A stretch of DNA of 64,000 nucleotides from CAYUVH01 sp964448135 (GTDB lineage Bacteria; Verrucomicrobiota; Verrucomicrobiia; Limisphaerales; UBA8199), in the NCBI GenBank assembly GCA_964448135.1, contig CAYUVH010000005.1:1-64000 (forward strand), given 5' to 3'. The position numbers were made by a program, and so were the translations under genes. The notes below the pieces were generated by a model, which worked only from the letters and a program-made list of their open reading frames with translations, was not told the DNA's origin and did no database searches. Shown here piece after piece: positions 24,129-33,481 of this stretch. The number at the start of each line of letters is the position of its first letter. Within the stretch, counting starts at the first letter, position 1.

Positions 24129-24953
24129 ATGAGTGTCATGATTTCCAGCCAGAGATCCGGGAAGAGTTCCGCCGCGGCGCCGAGATCGGTAGCGGACGTG
24201 TTGGCGCCGTTGGATCGGTTGGCGGCGACTTCGCCGAATTTGATCGCGAATCATGGGGCGCGTTTTCAAGCGGATGGGAAGCAATACGAGTTGCCGCGTT
24301 ATCTCTTCATCGGGCCGAAGGGTGGAGACGAACCGATTCGTCTCGGCATTTTTGGCGGAGTGCATGGCGACGAGCCGGAAGGGGTCCACGCGCTCGTACA
24401 GTTTTTGACGATGCTCGAACAAAAGCCCAATCTGGCCGCCGGGTATTGCCTGTTTATTTACCCGGTTTGCAATCCGACGGGATTCGAGGATCGCACGCGA
24501 CACAATCGCGCGGGCAAGGACATCAATCGGGAATTCTGGCGGGGCACGCGCGAGCCGGAGGTGCTGCTGTTGCAGTCGGAGATTCTGGCCCACTCGTTGC
24601 ATGGAATGATTTCGCTGCATACGGACGACACGAGTCACGGCTTCTACGGCTTTGCGCATGGAGCGACGTTGACCCGGAATTTGATCGAGCCGGCGCTGCA
24701 GGCGGCGGAGGCTTTTCTGCCGCGCAATCAGAATCCGATCATCGATGGGTTTTCAGCGGCCAACGGGATTATTCGTGACAGCCACGTGGGAATCTTGAGT
24801 TCGCCGGCGTCACTGCGGCCGAAACCGTTCGAAATCATTTTGGAAACGCCGCAATCGCCGCCGGAGTATTTGAAGGAAGCGGCGCTGGTGGCGGCGTTGC
24901 GGGTGATTTTGGACAAGTATCGGGAGTTTATCGCGTATGCGCCGAATTTGTGA
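24129..24953 (+). CDS. Succinylglutamate desuccinylase/aspartoacylase-like (M14) amidohydrolase
   Basis: The 274-residue protein has the zinc motif of the AstE/AspA branch of M14 carboxypeptidases: GGVHGDEPEG near residue 80 (H-x-x-E), PVCNPTGFE, and the third ligand in MISLHTDDTSHG near 165. Members remove acyl groups from N-acyl amino acids or trim amide bonds; the substrate here is not known. ATG 24129 was preferred to the longer frame from 24054, which would read through the promoter. No clear ribosome-binding site is visible. The gene stands alone before the sulfate assimilation operon. Confidence 0.72.
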   Translation: MSVMISSQRSGKSSAAAPRSVADVLAPLDRLAATSPNLIANHGARFQADGKQYELPRYLFIGPKGGDEPIRLGIFGGVHGDEPEGVHALVQFLTMLEQKPNLAAGYCLFIYPVCNPTGFEDRTRHNRAGKDINREFWRGTREPEVLLLQSEILAHSLHGMISLHTDDTSHGFYGFAHGATLTRNLIEPALQAAEAFLPRNQNPIIDGFSAANGIIRDSHVGILSSPASLRPKPFEIILETPQSPPEYLKEAALVAALRVILDKYREFIAYAPNL

Positions 24954-24981
24954 TCCGGAATTTGTGACGTTGGGAACTCCT

Positions 24982-24998
24982 GCCAGCCGGAAGCTGGC
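24982..24998. repeat. Small hairpin between the M14-like gene and the sulfite reductase gene
   Basis: Six-base arms GCCAGC and GCTGGC flank CGGAA. No T run follows, so it resembles a small palindromic intergenic element more than a terminator. Confidence 0.4.
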
Positions 24999-25154
24999 GG
25001 GGCGTTTGGACGTTGCTGCGGACAGGAATGTCGGCGCTGCGGGGAGGGATATTACGCTTTTCTCCGGGGCGGGAATTCACTATTTTCCACGGACTACCGG
25101 GAATGCGGTTCCGTCGGTTTGGCAGGTCTGCCCCTCCGAATGCAATAGTTGAGT

Positions 25155-26879
25155 ATGAGCCTTGCCCCGGGTTTATCCATGACGCCTGCAAGCATATTAG
25201 CGAAGCCGTCGCACAATGAAGTCATCAAAGAGGCGATACCGACTCTGGCTGGCACCATTGCGCAGACGCTCGCCGACCCCACCATCGACCGGTTTTCGGA
25301 TGACGACAACCAGTTCCTGAAATTTCACGGGATTTACCAGGAGGATGACCGGGACGTTCGCAAGACCGGCAAGAAATACATCATGATGGTGCGGTTGCGC
25401 CTGCCGGGCGGCATCATGTCGCCCGACCAGTATCTGGCTTGCGACGCGCTTTCGCGCAAATATGCCAACGGCACGCTGCGGGTTACATCGCGCCAGAGCA
25501 TTCAGTTCCATGGCATCGTCAAGTCGGGCCTCGGTCCGCTGATGAAGGGGCTGAATGAGGCGATGATTTCGACGTTGTCGGCGTGCGGTGATGTGAATCG
25601 CAATGTGATCGCGCCGCCGACTCCGGCCATGACCAAGCTGGGGGAGGAAGTGCAGCAGCTCACGCGCGACGTGGCGATGGCCCTGGCGCCCCGGACGAAG
25701 GCATATCACTCGATTTGGGTGGATGGTGTGCAATTGAACCTGGACGATCCGGAGAACAAGGAATTTGTCGATCCGCTGTACGGGAAGACTTATCTGCCGC
25801 GGAAGTTCAAGGTGGGCTTCGTTATTCCGCCGTTGAATGACATTGATGTATTTACCAACTGCTGCGGTTTTATCGCCATCGCGGACGAGCAGGGGAAACT
25901 GGCCGGGTTCAATCTCACCGCCGGCGGCGGCATGGGCAAGAGCCATGGCAACAACGCGACCTTCCCGCGCCTGGCGGACGTGATTGGTTTCATCCGGCCG
26001 GAGCAGGTCGTGGAGACGGCGAAGACGGTGCTGACGATCCATCGCGATTTCGGCGACCGCTCGAATCGGAAACACGCGCGCCTGAAATACGTTCTTGCCG
26101 ACCGGGGGGTGGAATGGTTCCGGCAGGAAATGGAGCGGCGGCTGGGCTTCAAATTTGAGGCCGCCAAGCCGTTTCGCTTCAACAAGCAGGGCGATCCGTT
26201 CGGCTGGGGCAAGCAAATGGACGGGAAATTGTTCCTCGGACTGTTCATCGAGACGGGCCGCATCCAGGACAAGGAAGGCTGGCAGATGCTGACGGCGTTG
26301 CGCGAGTTGATCGCGAAGCATCGTTTTGAGATTCGCCTTACGCCCTCGAATAACATGCTGCTGGTGAACATTGATCCGTCGTTGAAGGCGGAGGTTCAGG
26401 AGCACTTCGCGCGGCATGGGATCAATTTGGACAAGCAGGCGTCGCTCGTGCGCAGTTCCTCCATGGCCTGCGTGGCATTGCCGACGTGCAATCTCGCGCT
26501 GTCGGAGGCGGAACGGTATCTGCCGAAGCTGATGACGGAGATCGAGGCATTGCTCGAAGAGACGGGCATCGGCGATCAGGACATCATCATTCGCATGACC
26601 GGTTGCCCGAATGGTTGCGCGCGGCCGTACATGGCGGAAATCAGCCTGGTGGGCAAGTCGCCCGGTAAATACCAGGTTTTGCTCGGCGGCAACGAAGCCG
26701 GCACGCGCATGAACCGGCCGTGGAAGGACAACGTCCGGGACGCGGAGATCGTGAACGAATTGCGCCCGGTGTTGGCGCGCTATGTGCGCGAGCGAAGTGC
26801 GGGCGAGCGGTTTGGAGATTTTGTGGAGCGGGCGATCTGGCCCGAGCAAGGGAGCGCCGCGGTGCAAGCAGCAGCATGA
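25155..26879 (+). CDS. Nitrite/sulfite reductase hemoprotein, probably assimilatory sulfite reductase
   Basis: The 574-residue protein has the two-fold repeat of siroheme nitrite/sulfite reductases. TLRVTSRQSIQFHGI near residue 110 binds siroheme, and the four cysteines that bind the 4Fe-4S cluster and siroheme are in CVALPTC near 438 and CPNGC near 483. It reduces sulfite (or nitrite) by six electrons to sulfide. The following cysH, cysD, cysN and uroporphyrinogen methyltransferase genes argue for sulfite. ATG 25155 was chosen; TTG 25149 and ATG 25182 are alternatives. It overlaps cysH by ATGA. The electron donor, ferredoxin or a separate flavoprotein, cannot be told. Confidence 0.9.
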   Translation: MSLAPGLSMTPASILAKPSHNEVIKEAIPTLAGTIAQTLADPTIDRFSDDDNQFLKFHGIYQEDDRDVRKTGKKYIMMVRLRLPGGIMSPDQYLACDALSRKYANGTLRVTSRQSIQFHGIVKSGLGPLMKGLNEAMISTLSACGDVNRNVIAPPTPAMTKLGEEVQQLTRDVAMALAPRTKAYHSIWVDGVQLNLDDPENKEFVDPLYGKTYLPRKFKVGFVIPPLNDIDVFTNCCGFIAIADEQGKLAGFNLTAGGGMGKSHGNNATFPRLADVIGFIRPEQVVETAKTVLTIHRDFGDRSNRKHARLKYVLADRGVEWFRQEMERRLGFKFEAAKPFRFNKQGDPFGWGKQMDGKLFLGLFIETGRIQDKEGWQMLTALRELIAKHRFEIRLTPSNNMLLVNIDPSLKAEVQEHFARHGINLDKQASLVRSSSMACVALPTCNLALSEAERYLPKLMTEIEALLEETGIGDQDIIIRMTGCPNGCARPYMAEISLVGKSPGKYQVLLGGNEAGTRMNRPWKDNVRDAEIVNELRPVLARYVRERSAGERFGDFVERAIWPEQGSAAVQAAA

Positions 26880-27532
26880 CAAAAGAACAAATCAAACTTT
26901 GGAACGACGAACTCCGCGGCCGGACGCCGCGGGAGATTGTGGCGTGGGCCATCAAGCATTCCCAGGACCGCGCGATCGTCTCGACGAACTTCCGTCCCTA
27001 TGAAGCGGCCGTCCTGCATCTGTGTGTGCAGGAGCAGCCGAGCATTCCCGTGTTGTGGGTGGATCACGGCTATAACCGTCCCGCGACCTACCGGCATGCG
27101 GAGGCATTGCGAGCGTTGCTGGATTTGAATCTGAAGGCCTACCTGCCGCGCATCACCGCCGCGCATCGCGACGCCTTGCACGGCCCGGTGCCGGAAACGA
27201 CCGACGAGGCCGGGCTGAAACAATTCAGCGCCATCATGAAGCTGGAGCCGTTTCAGCGCGGCATGCGCGAGCTGGCGCCGAAGGTCTGGATCACCGCGTT
27301 GCGCAGGACGCAGAACGCGGGTCGCGCGGGACTGGATGTGGTGTCCGAGGATCCGAATTTCGGCGCGCTCAAGGTGAATCCAGTTTTCCATTGCTCGGAC
27401 GCGGACCTGGAAAAATATCTCGCGGAGCATTCACTGCCGAACGAGTGGGATTATTTCGATCCCGCCAAGGCGGAAGAGAAACGCGAGTGCGGTCTGCACG
27501 CGGCCTGGGGCGGCAAAGCGGTCGCGGCGTAG
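26876..27532 (+). CDS. cysH: Phosphoadenylyl/adenylyl-sulfate reductase
   Basis: The 218-residue enzyme shows the adenine-nucleotide alpha-hydrolase fold. It has VSTNFRPYEAAVLHL in place of the usual PP-loop, WVDHGYNRPATYRHAE, ALRRTQNAGRAGLDV and the C-terminal catalytic ECGLH. The two CC pairs that mark the APS-specific 4Fe-4S forms are absent, so a thioredoxin-dependent PAPS reductase is favoured, consistent with the cysC gene at the window end. It makes sulfite for the sulfite reductase encoded just upstream, with which it overlaps by ATGA. Confidence 0.87.
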   Translation: MTKEQIKLWNDELRGRTPREIVAWAIKHSQDRAIVSTNFRPYEAAVLHLCVQEQPSIPVLWVDHGYNRPATYRHAEALRALLDLNLKAYLPRITAAHRDALHGPVPETTDEAGLKQFSAIMKLEPFQRGMRELAPKVWITALRRTQNAGRAGLDVVSEDPNFGALKVNPVFHCSDADLEKYLAEHSLPNEWDYFDPAKAEEKRECGLHAAWGGKAVAA

Positions 27533-27556
27533 CCGCCACGGAAGGGGCTTTTCTCA

Positions 27557-28459
27557 GTGAAGAACTATCATCTCGATCATTTGCAGCACCTGGAGACGGA
27601 AGCGATCCATGTGATGCGTGAAGTCGCGGCCGAGTTCGAACGGCCCGCGCTGTTGTTTTCCGGGGGCAAGGATTCGATTTGCCTGCTGCGGCTGGCGGAG
27701 AAGGCATTCCGGCCGTCGGCACTGCCGATGCCGCTGCTGAATGTGGACACCGGGCATCATTTTCCCGAGCTGAACGATTTTCGGGACAAGCGCGCGGCGG
27801 AATTGGGGGCGAAGTTGATTGTGCGCACGGTGGACGAGGCGATTGCCAAGGGCATTGCCACCCCGGCGCCCGGCGAAATCAGCCGGAACAAGTTACAAAT
27901 CCCCGTGCTGCTCGCGGCCATTGAGGAATTCCGTTTCGATTGCTGCATCGGTGGAGCGCGGCGCGATGAAGAAAAAGCGCGCGCGAAGGAACGGTTCTTC
28001 ATCTTCCGCGACAGCTTCGGCCAATGGTAACCGCGGAACCAACGCCCCGAAATCTGGAATCTCTACAACGCGAAGATCAATCCAGGCGAAAACATGCGCG
28101 TCTTTCCGCTCAGCAATTGGACGGAAGCGGACGTGTGGGAATACATCGGCCGGGAGGAGCTGGAGGTGCCCTCGATTTATTTCAGCCATCGGCGCAATGT
28201 CGTGCGCCGGCAGGGGCAGTGGTATCCAGTGAACACGCTGGTGCCGCCGAAGAATGGGGAGGAGACGCGCGAGTTGGTGGTGCGGGTGCGGACGATCGGG
28301 GACATTATCACCACGGGCTTGATCGAGTCGCCGGCGAATACGGTGCAGGACATCATCGAGGAAATCGCGGCGGCGCGGGTCACGGAGCGTGGAACGCGGG
28401 CGGATGATCAGGCTTCCGAGGCGGCGATGGAAGATCGGAAGAAAGCGGGTTATTTCTAA
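27557..28459 (+). pseudogene. cysD: Sulfate adenylyltransferase subunit 2 (cysD) interrupted by an in-frame TAA
   Basis: Two consecutive parts in the same frame together give a full-length CysD of 300 codons. The first part has the PP-loop FSGGKDS (residues 34-40) and GGARRDEEKARAKER, ending GQW. A TAA at 28028-28030 (codon 158) follows, then PRNQRPEIWNLYN and the rest through VFPLSNWTEADVWEYI to KKAGYF. The family has QWDP here, so TAA replaces the conserved Asp codon. With CysN it would form ATP sulfurylase. Since the rest of the frame is intact and the operon looks functional, a recent mutation, a sequencing error or readthrough are all possible. Confidence 0.85.
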
Positions 28460-28464
28460 AAGAT

Positions 28465-28514
28465 CCAAGGACCAAGAACCAAGCTCCAGAGAAGCTCCAA
28501 GGACCAAGCTCCAG
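28465..28514. repeat. Low-complexity repeat CCAAGGACCAAG/CCAAGCTCCAG between cysD and cysN
   Basis: CCAAGGACCAAG occurs at 28465 and 28497, and CCAAGCTCCAG at 28479 and 28504, so the 68-bp gap is almost wholly made of one short repeated word family. It appears to be a dispersed intergenic repeat inserted within the operon. Confidence 0.65.
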
Positions 28515-28527
28515 TGCTGGTTAAGAC

Positions 28528-29847
28528 ATGAATATTACGATGCACCATCCGGTTGATATTTTGCGGTTCAATACCTGCGGGTCGGTGGACGATGGGAAGT
28601 CTACGCTGATTGGCAGGTTGCTGTATGATTCGAAGTCGTTGATGGAGGATCAGATTGCGGCGCTGGAGCGGTCGGCGGATTTGACGGGCGGGGGACGGGT
28701 GAATCTGGCCAACGTGACGGATGGGCTGCGCGCGGAGAGGGAGCAAGGAATTACCATTGATGTGGCGTATCGTTATTTTGCGACGCCAAGGCGGAAGTTT
28801 ATCATCGCCGATACTCCGGGGCACGTGCAGTACACGCGCAACATGGTGACGGGGGCGTCGAACTCGAATTTGTCCATCGTGCTGGTGGATGCGCGGCAGG
28901 GGGTGACGGAGCAGAGCCGCCGGCATTCATGTATTGCCGGGTTGCTGCGGATTCCGCACCTGGTGGTGGCGGTGAACAAGATGGATTTGGTGGACTGGAG
29001 CGAGGAGCGCTTCATCGAAATTCGCGAGGAGTTCGAGGCGTTTCTGCCGCGGCTCGGTATCAAGGACGTGAAGTTCATTCCGATGAGCGCGCTGGAAGGT
29101 GCGAACGTGGTGACGCCGTCGAAGGAGATGCCGTGGTATTCCGGCCCTTGTTTGCTCGGCCACCTGGAGAGCGTGCACATCGGCAGCGATTGGAACCTTG
29201 AGGGTCTGCGCTTTCCGGTGCAATGGGTGAATCGGCCGAACAGTCCCGAGGACCAGGAACTGCATGATTTCCGCGGATTGAGCGGACAGATCGCCGGCGG
29301 CATCGTGCGGCCCGGGCAAAGGGTCATGGTGCTGCCCAGCGGCACGGTGACGCGGGTGAAGGAAATCTGGACCTACGATGGCCCGGTGGACGAGGCCTTT
29401 TGCCCGCAATCGGTGACGCTGGTTTTGGAGGACGACGTGGACGTCGCGCGGGGCGACATGATCGTGGACCTCGAAAAATTCCCCGGCATGGGGACGGAAT
29501 TGCATGCGCAGATTTGTTGGATGCATCCGAAACCGGCGCAAGCGGGCCGGAAGTATTTTATCAAACACACCACGCAGACAGTGCAGGCGGTGATTACGAG
29601 TTTGGAAAGCCGGACGAACATGGAGGCGCTGGAGTCGGAGCCGCAGCCGGCGGAATTCACCATGAACGACGTGGGGGAATTGAAGCTGCGCACGGCGAAG
29701 CCGCTGGTGTATGATGGTTACGCGATGAATCGCTTGACAGGTTCGTTCATCATCATTGAGCCCGGCACGAATGCCACGGTCGGCGCGGGGATGCTGTTTC
29801 CGCCGACGGAGAAGCTGCGGCCGGAGTATCTCGACTTCGCGATATGA
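28528..29847 (+). CDS. cysN: Sulfate adenylyltransferase subunit 1 (GTPase)
   Basis: The 439-residue protein is an EF-Tu-like GTPase with G1 CGSVDDGKST near residue 17, G3 DTPGHVQYTRN near 93 and G4 NKMDL near 149. Two beta-barrel domains follow. It couples GTP hydrolysis to ATP-dependent adenylation of sulfate by CysD. The protein ends after the elongation-factor-like domains, so it is not a CysNC fusion; a separate cysC lies at 63.5-64 kb. It overlaps the next gene by ATGA. Confidence 0.93.
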   Translation: MNITMHHPVDILRFNTCGSVDDGKSTLIGRLLYDSKSLMEDQIAALERSADLTGGGRVNLANVTDGLRAEREQGITIDVAYRYFATPRRKFIIADTPGHVQYTRNMVTGASNSNLSIVLVDARQGVTEQSRRHSCIAGLLRIPHLVVAVNKMDLVDWSEERFIEIREEFEAFLPRLGIKDVKFIPMSALEGANVVTPSKEMPWYSGPCLLGHLESVHIGSDWNLEGLRFPVQWVNRPNSPEDQELHDFRGLSGQIAGGIVRPGQRVMVLPSGTVTRVKEIWTYDGPVDEAFCPQSVTLVLEDDVDVARGDMIVDLEKFPGMGTELHAQICWMHPKPAQAGRKYFIKHTTQTVQAVITSLESRTNMEALESEPQPAEFTMNDVGELKLRTAKPLVYDGYAMNRLTGSFIIIEPGTNATVGAGMLFPPTEKLRPEYLDFAI

Positions 29848-30641
29848 GCGATCCCGCCGGGGCGGGATTTGTCTGGCTGGTCGGCGCGGGGCCGGGTGAT
29901 CCGGGGTTGCTTACCCTGCGTGGCGCGGAACTGCTGCGGCAGGCGGAGGTGATCATCTACGACGGGCTGGTGAATCCCGAGCTGCTGGAACTGGCCAGGC
30001 CGGAGGCAAAACTCGTTTACGGCGGCAAGCATGATCCCTCGCGTTGTATCTCGCAGGACGAGGTGAATGCGATGTTGGTGGCGGAAGCGCGCCAGGGGAA
30101 ACGGGTGGTGCGGCTGAAGGGCGGAGATCCGTATTTGTTTGGGCGGGGAGGGGAAGAGGCCGAGGTGCTGGTTGAGGCGGGGATTCCTTTCGAGGTGGTG
30201 CCGGGAGTTTCCTCCGTGCAGGCGGTGCCGGCTTATGCGGGGATTCCGCTCACGCATCGGGAGCATAGTTCATGTGTTACGATCGTGACGGCGCACGAAG
30301 ATCCGGCTTCACCGAAGAACAAGGTGGATTGGGCGAGGCTGGCGAAGAGTCAGGGGACGTTGGTGTTGCTGATGGGACTGAAGCATCTGCGGGCGATTGC
30401 AGCGGAGTTGGAGCGACATGGAATGCCGGCGCAGACGCCGGCTGCGGTCATCAGTCGGGGCACCACTGCGCGGCAGCGGACGGTGAAGGCCCCGCTGAAT
30501 GCATTGGCTGACGCGATGGAGGCGGCAAAAATTGCTCCACCCGCGATCACGGTGATCGGGGAAGTGGTTTCACTACGGGAGAAACTGGATTGGTTTGGCA
30601 GCAAGTCTTTGACGGATTCCAATTCGAGGGAGCCGAGATAG
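29844..30641 (+). CDS. cobA: Uroporphyrinogen-III C-methyltransferase
   Basis: The 265-residue enzyme has the SUMT motifs VGAGPGDPGLLTLRGAE near residue 14, RLKGGDPYLFGRGGEE near 90, VPGVSSVQAVPAYAGIPLTHR near 115 and the LVLLMGL segment near 172. It methylates uroporphyrinogen III to precorrin-2, the branch point to siroheme. Its place at the end of the sulfite reductase/cysHDN operon indicates that it supplies siroheme. The dehydrogenase/chelatase for the later steps is not in this window. Confidence 0.93.
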   Translation: MSDPAGAGFVWLVGAGPGDPGLLTLRGAELLRQAEVIIYDGLVNPELLELARPEAKLVYGGKHDPSRCISQDEVNAMLVAEARQGKRVVRLKGGDPYLFGRGGEEAEVLVEAGIPFEVVPGVSSVQAVPAYAGIPLTHREHSSCVTIVTAHEDPASPKNKVDWARLAKSQGTLVLLMGLKHLRAIAAELERHGMPAQTPAAVISRGTTARQRTVKAPLNALADAMEAAKIAPPAITVIGEVVSLREKLDWFGSKSLTDSNSREPR

Positions 30642-30716
30642 AGCGTTCGCCGAAGTTGACGGCCTTCCCGAATCCTGTTCATCATCTGCGCGCTAATTCC
30701 GACGCGATCAGAGATC

Positions 30717-31988
30717 ATGAAAGCTTCTTCCAAAGCCATCGAACAGGCATACAATGCGGCTTCCGAACGTTACGAAGAGTTGGGGGTCTCCACTGATGCC
30801 GCGCTGAAGGCGCTCGCTGAGATACCGATTTCCATTCATTGCTGGCAGGGCGATGACGTGGGCGGGTTCGAAAATGCGGGCGAGGCGCTGGGCGGCGGTC
30901 TGGCGGTCACGGGAAATTATCCAGGCAAGGCGCGCACGCCGGATGAATTGAGGAAGGATTTCGAGGCGGCGCTCGCGCAGATTCCGGGGAGTCACCGGCT
31001 GAACCTGCACGCGATTTACGCGGAAACGGGCGGCAAGAAGGTGGACCGGGACGCGGTGGGGCCGGAGCACTTTAAGAATTGGATTTCGTGGGCGCGAGAC
31101 ATCGGCATCGGGCTGGATTTCAATCAGTCGTTCTTTGCGCATGCGAAGGCGGCGGATGGATTCACACTCACGCATCGCGACGCGGGGATTCGGAAGTTTT
31201 GGATTGAACACGGCATACGCGGCCGGCAAATCGGCGCGGCGATCGGGAAGGGACTCGGCAGCACGTGCCTCACGAATCTGTGGATTCCCGACGGCATGAA
31301 GGACACGCCGGCGGACCGCCGCGGGCCCCGCGAGCGGCTGCAGCAATCGCTCGATACGATTTTCGCAGAGAAGATTGAGAAGAAATACAACGTGGACACG
31401 GTCGAGCCGAAACTGTTCGGCATCGGCTCGGAATGTTTCGTGCCGGGGTCGCATGAATTTTATCTGGGGTATGCGGTTTCGCGGCGGATTTTGATGACGC
31501 TGGATGCGGGGCATTATCATCCGACGGAGGGTATCGCGGACAAAATTTCTTCGCTGCTCCTGTATCTGCCGGAGATTGCGTTGCATGTGAGCCGGGGGGT
31601 TCGGTGGGATAGTGATCATGTGGTCACACTGACGGATGATTTACGCTCAATTGCCGAGGAAATTGTCTGGGGCGGGAATACGCGCCGCGTGCGCATTGGA
31701 TTGGATTATTTTGATGCGAGCATCAACCGCGTGGCGGCGTGGGTGATCGGCAGCCGGAACATGTTGAAAGCGCTCCTGCTGGCCATGCTCGCGCCGAGCG
31801 CGAAGCTCAAAAAGCTGGAGGCTGAAGGCGACTACACCGCGCGGCTGGCACTGATGGAGGAGGCGAAGTCGCTGCCGTTTGGCGCGGTGTGGGATTATCA
31901 TTGCGCGGAGAAGGAAGTGCCGGTGGGCGCGCAGTGGATTGGGGAAGTGCAAAAGTACGAGAAGGATGTTTTGAGCCGGCGCGGATGA
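30717..31988 (+). CDS. rhaA: L-rhamnose isomerase
   Basis: The 423-residue protein matches L-rhamnose isomerase throughout: PISIHCWQGDDVGGFE near residue 38, GLDFNQSFFAH near 140, IGSECFVPGSHEFYLGYA near 240 and LDAGHYHPTE near 262, with acidic and histidine metal ligands. It interconverts L-rhamnose and L-rhamnulose in the cytoplasm. It is the first gene of a six-gene operon. Its stop overlaps the transporter ATPase gene by ATGA. Confidence 0.93.
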   Translation: MKASSKAIEQAYNAASERYEELGVSTDAALKALAEIPISIHCWQGDDVGGFENAGEALGGGLAVTGNYPGKARTPDELRKDFEAALAQIPGSHRLNLHAIYAETGGKKVDRDAVGPEHFKNWISWARDIGIGLDFNQSFFAHAKAADGFTLTHRDAGIRKFWIEHGIRGRQIGAAIGKGLGSTCLTNLWIPDGMKDTPADRRGPRERLQQSLDTIFAEKIEKKYNVDTVEPKLFGIGSECFVPGSHEFYLGYAVSRRILMTLDAGHYHPTEGIADKISSLLLYLPEIALHVSRGVRWDSDHVVTLTDDLRSIAEEIVWGGNTRRVRIGLDYFDASINRVAAWVIGSRNMLKALLLAMLAPSAKLKKLEAEGDYTARLALMEEAKSLPFGAVWDYHCAEKEVPVGAQWIGEVQKYEKDVLSRRG

Positions 31989-33481
31989 AACCGGCGCTGC
32001 TGCAGTTATCCGGCGTGACGAAAGCCTTCGGCGCGGTGCGCGCGCTCAAGGGCGTGTCGTTTGATTTACACGCCGGCGAGGTGCATGCGCTTCTGGGTGA
32101 AAATGGCGCGGGCAAATCCACACTGATTAAAGTCATCACCGGGGCGCATCAGCCGGACGATGGGACGATCGATGTTGGTGGTGAACGGGTCGAAAAGTTG
32201 AGCCCGGCAACGGCGCATGCGTGTGGTATCGCGGCGATTTATCAGCAGCCGGCGTTGTTTCCGGATTTGACCGTGGCGGAGAATATCGCGCTGGCCTTGG
32301 AGAAGCCTTCGGTTGCCCGGCGGGTGCGATGGGAGGATCGAAGGCAGCGCGCCGTGGAACTGCTGAAGCGCGTGGGAGCTAATATTGATCCGGAAACCGA
32401 GGTGCGGGCGCTTTCGATGCCGGAGCAGCAACTGGTGGAGATTGCGCGGACGCTCGGTGCGGGTGCGCGCGTTCTGATCATGGATGAACCGACGGCGTCG
32501 CTTACGGCGCGCGAGGTGGATCTGTTGATGGCGGTGGTGAAGGATCTGCGGTCCCAGGGGGTCGGCATTATTTACATCACGCACCGGTTGCCGGAGGTTT
32601 TCGAAATTGCTGATCGTGTCACGGTATTGCGTGACGGGGAGAGTGTCGGCACGCGGCTGGCCAAAGGCGAAGGCTGGAACGAGGCGGAGTTGATCAAGCT
32701 GATGGTGGGGCGGGAGGTCGCGACGATTTTTCCGCCGCCGGAGAGCCAGCCAGGTGAGGTGGTGCTGAAACTAGACGGAGTCGGCTGCTCGGTTGCGGGC
32801 GTGCACGGCGTGAGCCTGGAGGCGAGGGCAGGGGAGATTCTGGGAATTGCGGGATTGGTCGGCGCGGGAAGAACTGAACTGGCGCGAATTTTATTTGGAA
32901 TCACGCCGGCGGATGCGGGCACGATCTCACTGAGCGGAAAGACGGTGAAATTGGAGTCACCGGGCGACGCGGTCGCGGCAGGGATTGGTTATGTGCCGGA
33001 GGATCGGCGGCGTCATGGCGTGATCCTGGAAATGGCCATCGCGGCGAATGTGACGATGGGGATTCATCCGCGGATATTCCCCGGCGGGTGGATGCGGTTT
33101 GGCGCAGAGCGGGATTTGACGGCGGATTACATTCGCGATCTGGCGGTGAAGGCGCCGGGACCGGAGACGCGGGCGGGCAATCTTTCGGGGGGGAATCAGC
33201 AGAAGGTTGCGTTGGCGCGCTGGCTCGCGTCGAAGCCGAAGGTGTTGATTTTGGACGAACCGACGCAAGGCGTGGATGTGGGCGCCAAGGCCGAGATTCA
33301 TAAACTGATTCGGCGGCTGGCGGCGCAGGGCTTGGCTGTGATCATGATTTCGTCGGAGTTGCCGGAGATATTGGGCATGAGCCAGCGGATTGCGGTGATG
33401 CGCGGCGGAACGGTGACGGCGATGCTGCCGGAAAATGCCGATCCGCACGCGGTGATGACGGCGGCTTTGGGGCGAGGATGA
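31985..33481 (+). CDS. Sugar ABC transporter ATP-binding protein (RbsA/RhaT type), likely rhamnose
   Basis: The 498-residue protein contains two fused ATPase domains. The first has Walker A GENGAGKST near residue 40 and Walker B LIMDEPTAS. The second has the degenerate Walker A GLVGAGRTE near 292, signature LSGGNQQKVALARWL near 400 and LILDEPTQGVD. This tandem form is typical of the CUT2 class of monosaccharide importers. Its position between rhaA and the two permeases indicates L-rhamnose as the substrate. Confidence 0.92.
   Translation: MKPALLQLSGVTKAFGAVRALKGVSFDLHAGEVHALLGENGAGKSTLIKVITGAHQPDDGTIDVGGERVEKLSPATAHACGIAAIYQQPALFPDLTVAENIALALEKPSVARRVRWEDRRQRAVELLKRVGANIDPETEVRALSMPEQQLVEIARTLGAGARVLIMDEPTASLTAREVDLLMAVVKDLRSQGVGIIYITHRLPEVFEIADRVTVLRDGESVGTRLAKGEGWNEAELIKLMVGREVATIFPPPESQPGEVVLKLDGVGCSVAGVHGVSLEARAGEILGIAGLVGAGRTELARILFGITPADAGTISLSGKTVKLESPGDAVAAGIGYVPEDRRRHGVILEMAIAANVTMGIHPRIFPGGWMRFGAERDLTADYIRDLAVKAPGPETRAGNLSGGNQQKVALARWLASKPKVLILDEPTQGVDVGAKAEIHKLIRRLAAQGLAVIMISSELPEILGMSQRIAVMRGGTVTAMLPENADPHAVMTAALGRG

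Noticed and set aside
25197..26882. 561-codon open frame antisense to the sulfite reductase gene
   Set aside because: Shadow frame rich in R, H and Q; the plus-strand protein has all siroheme and cluster motifs.
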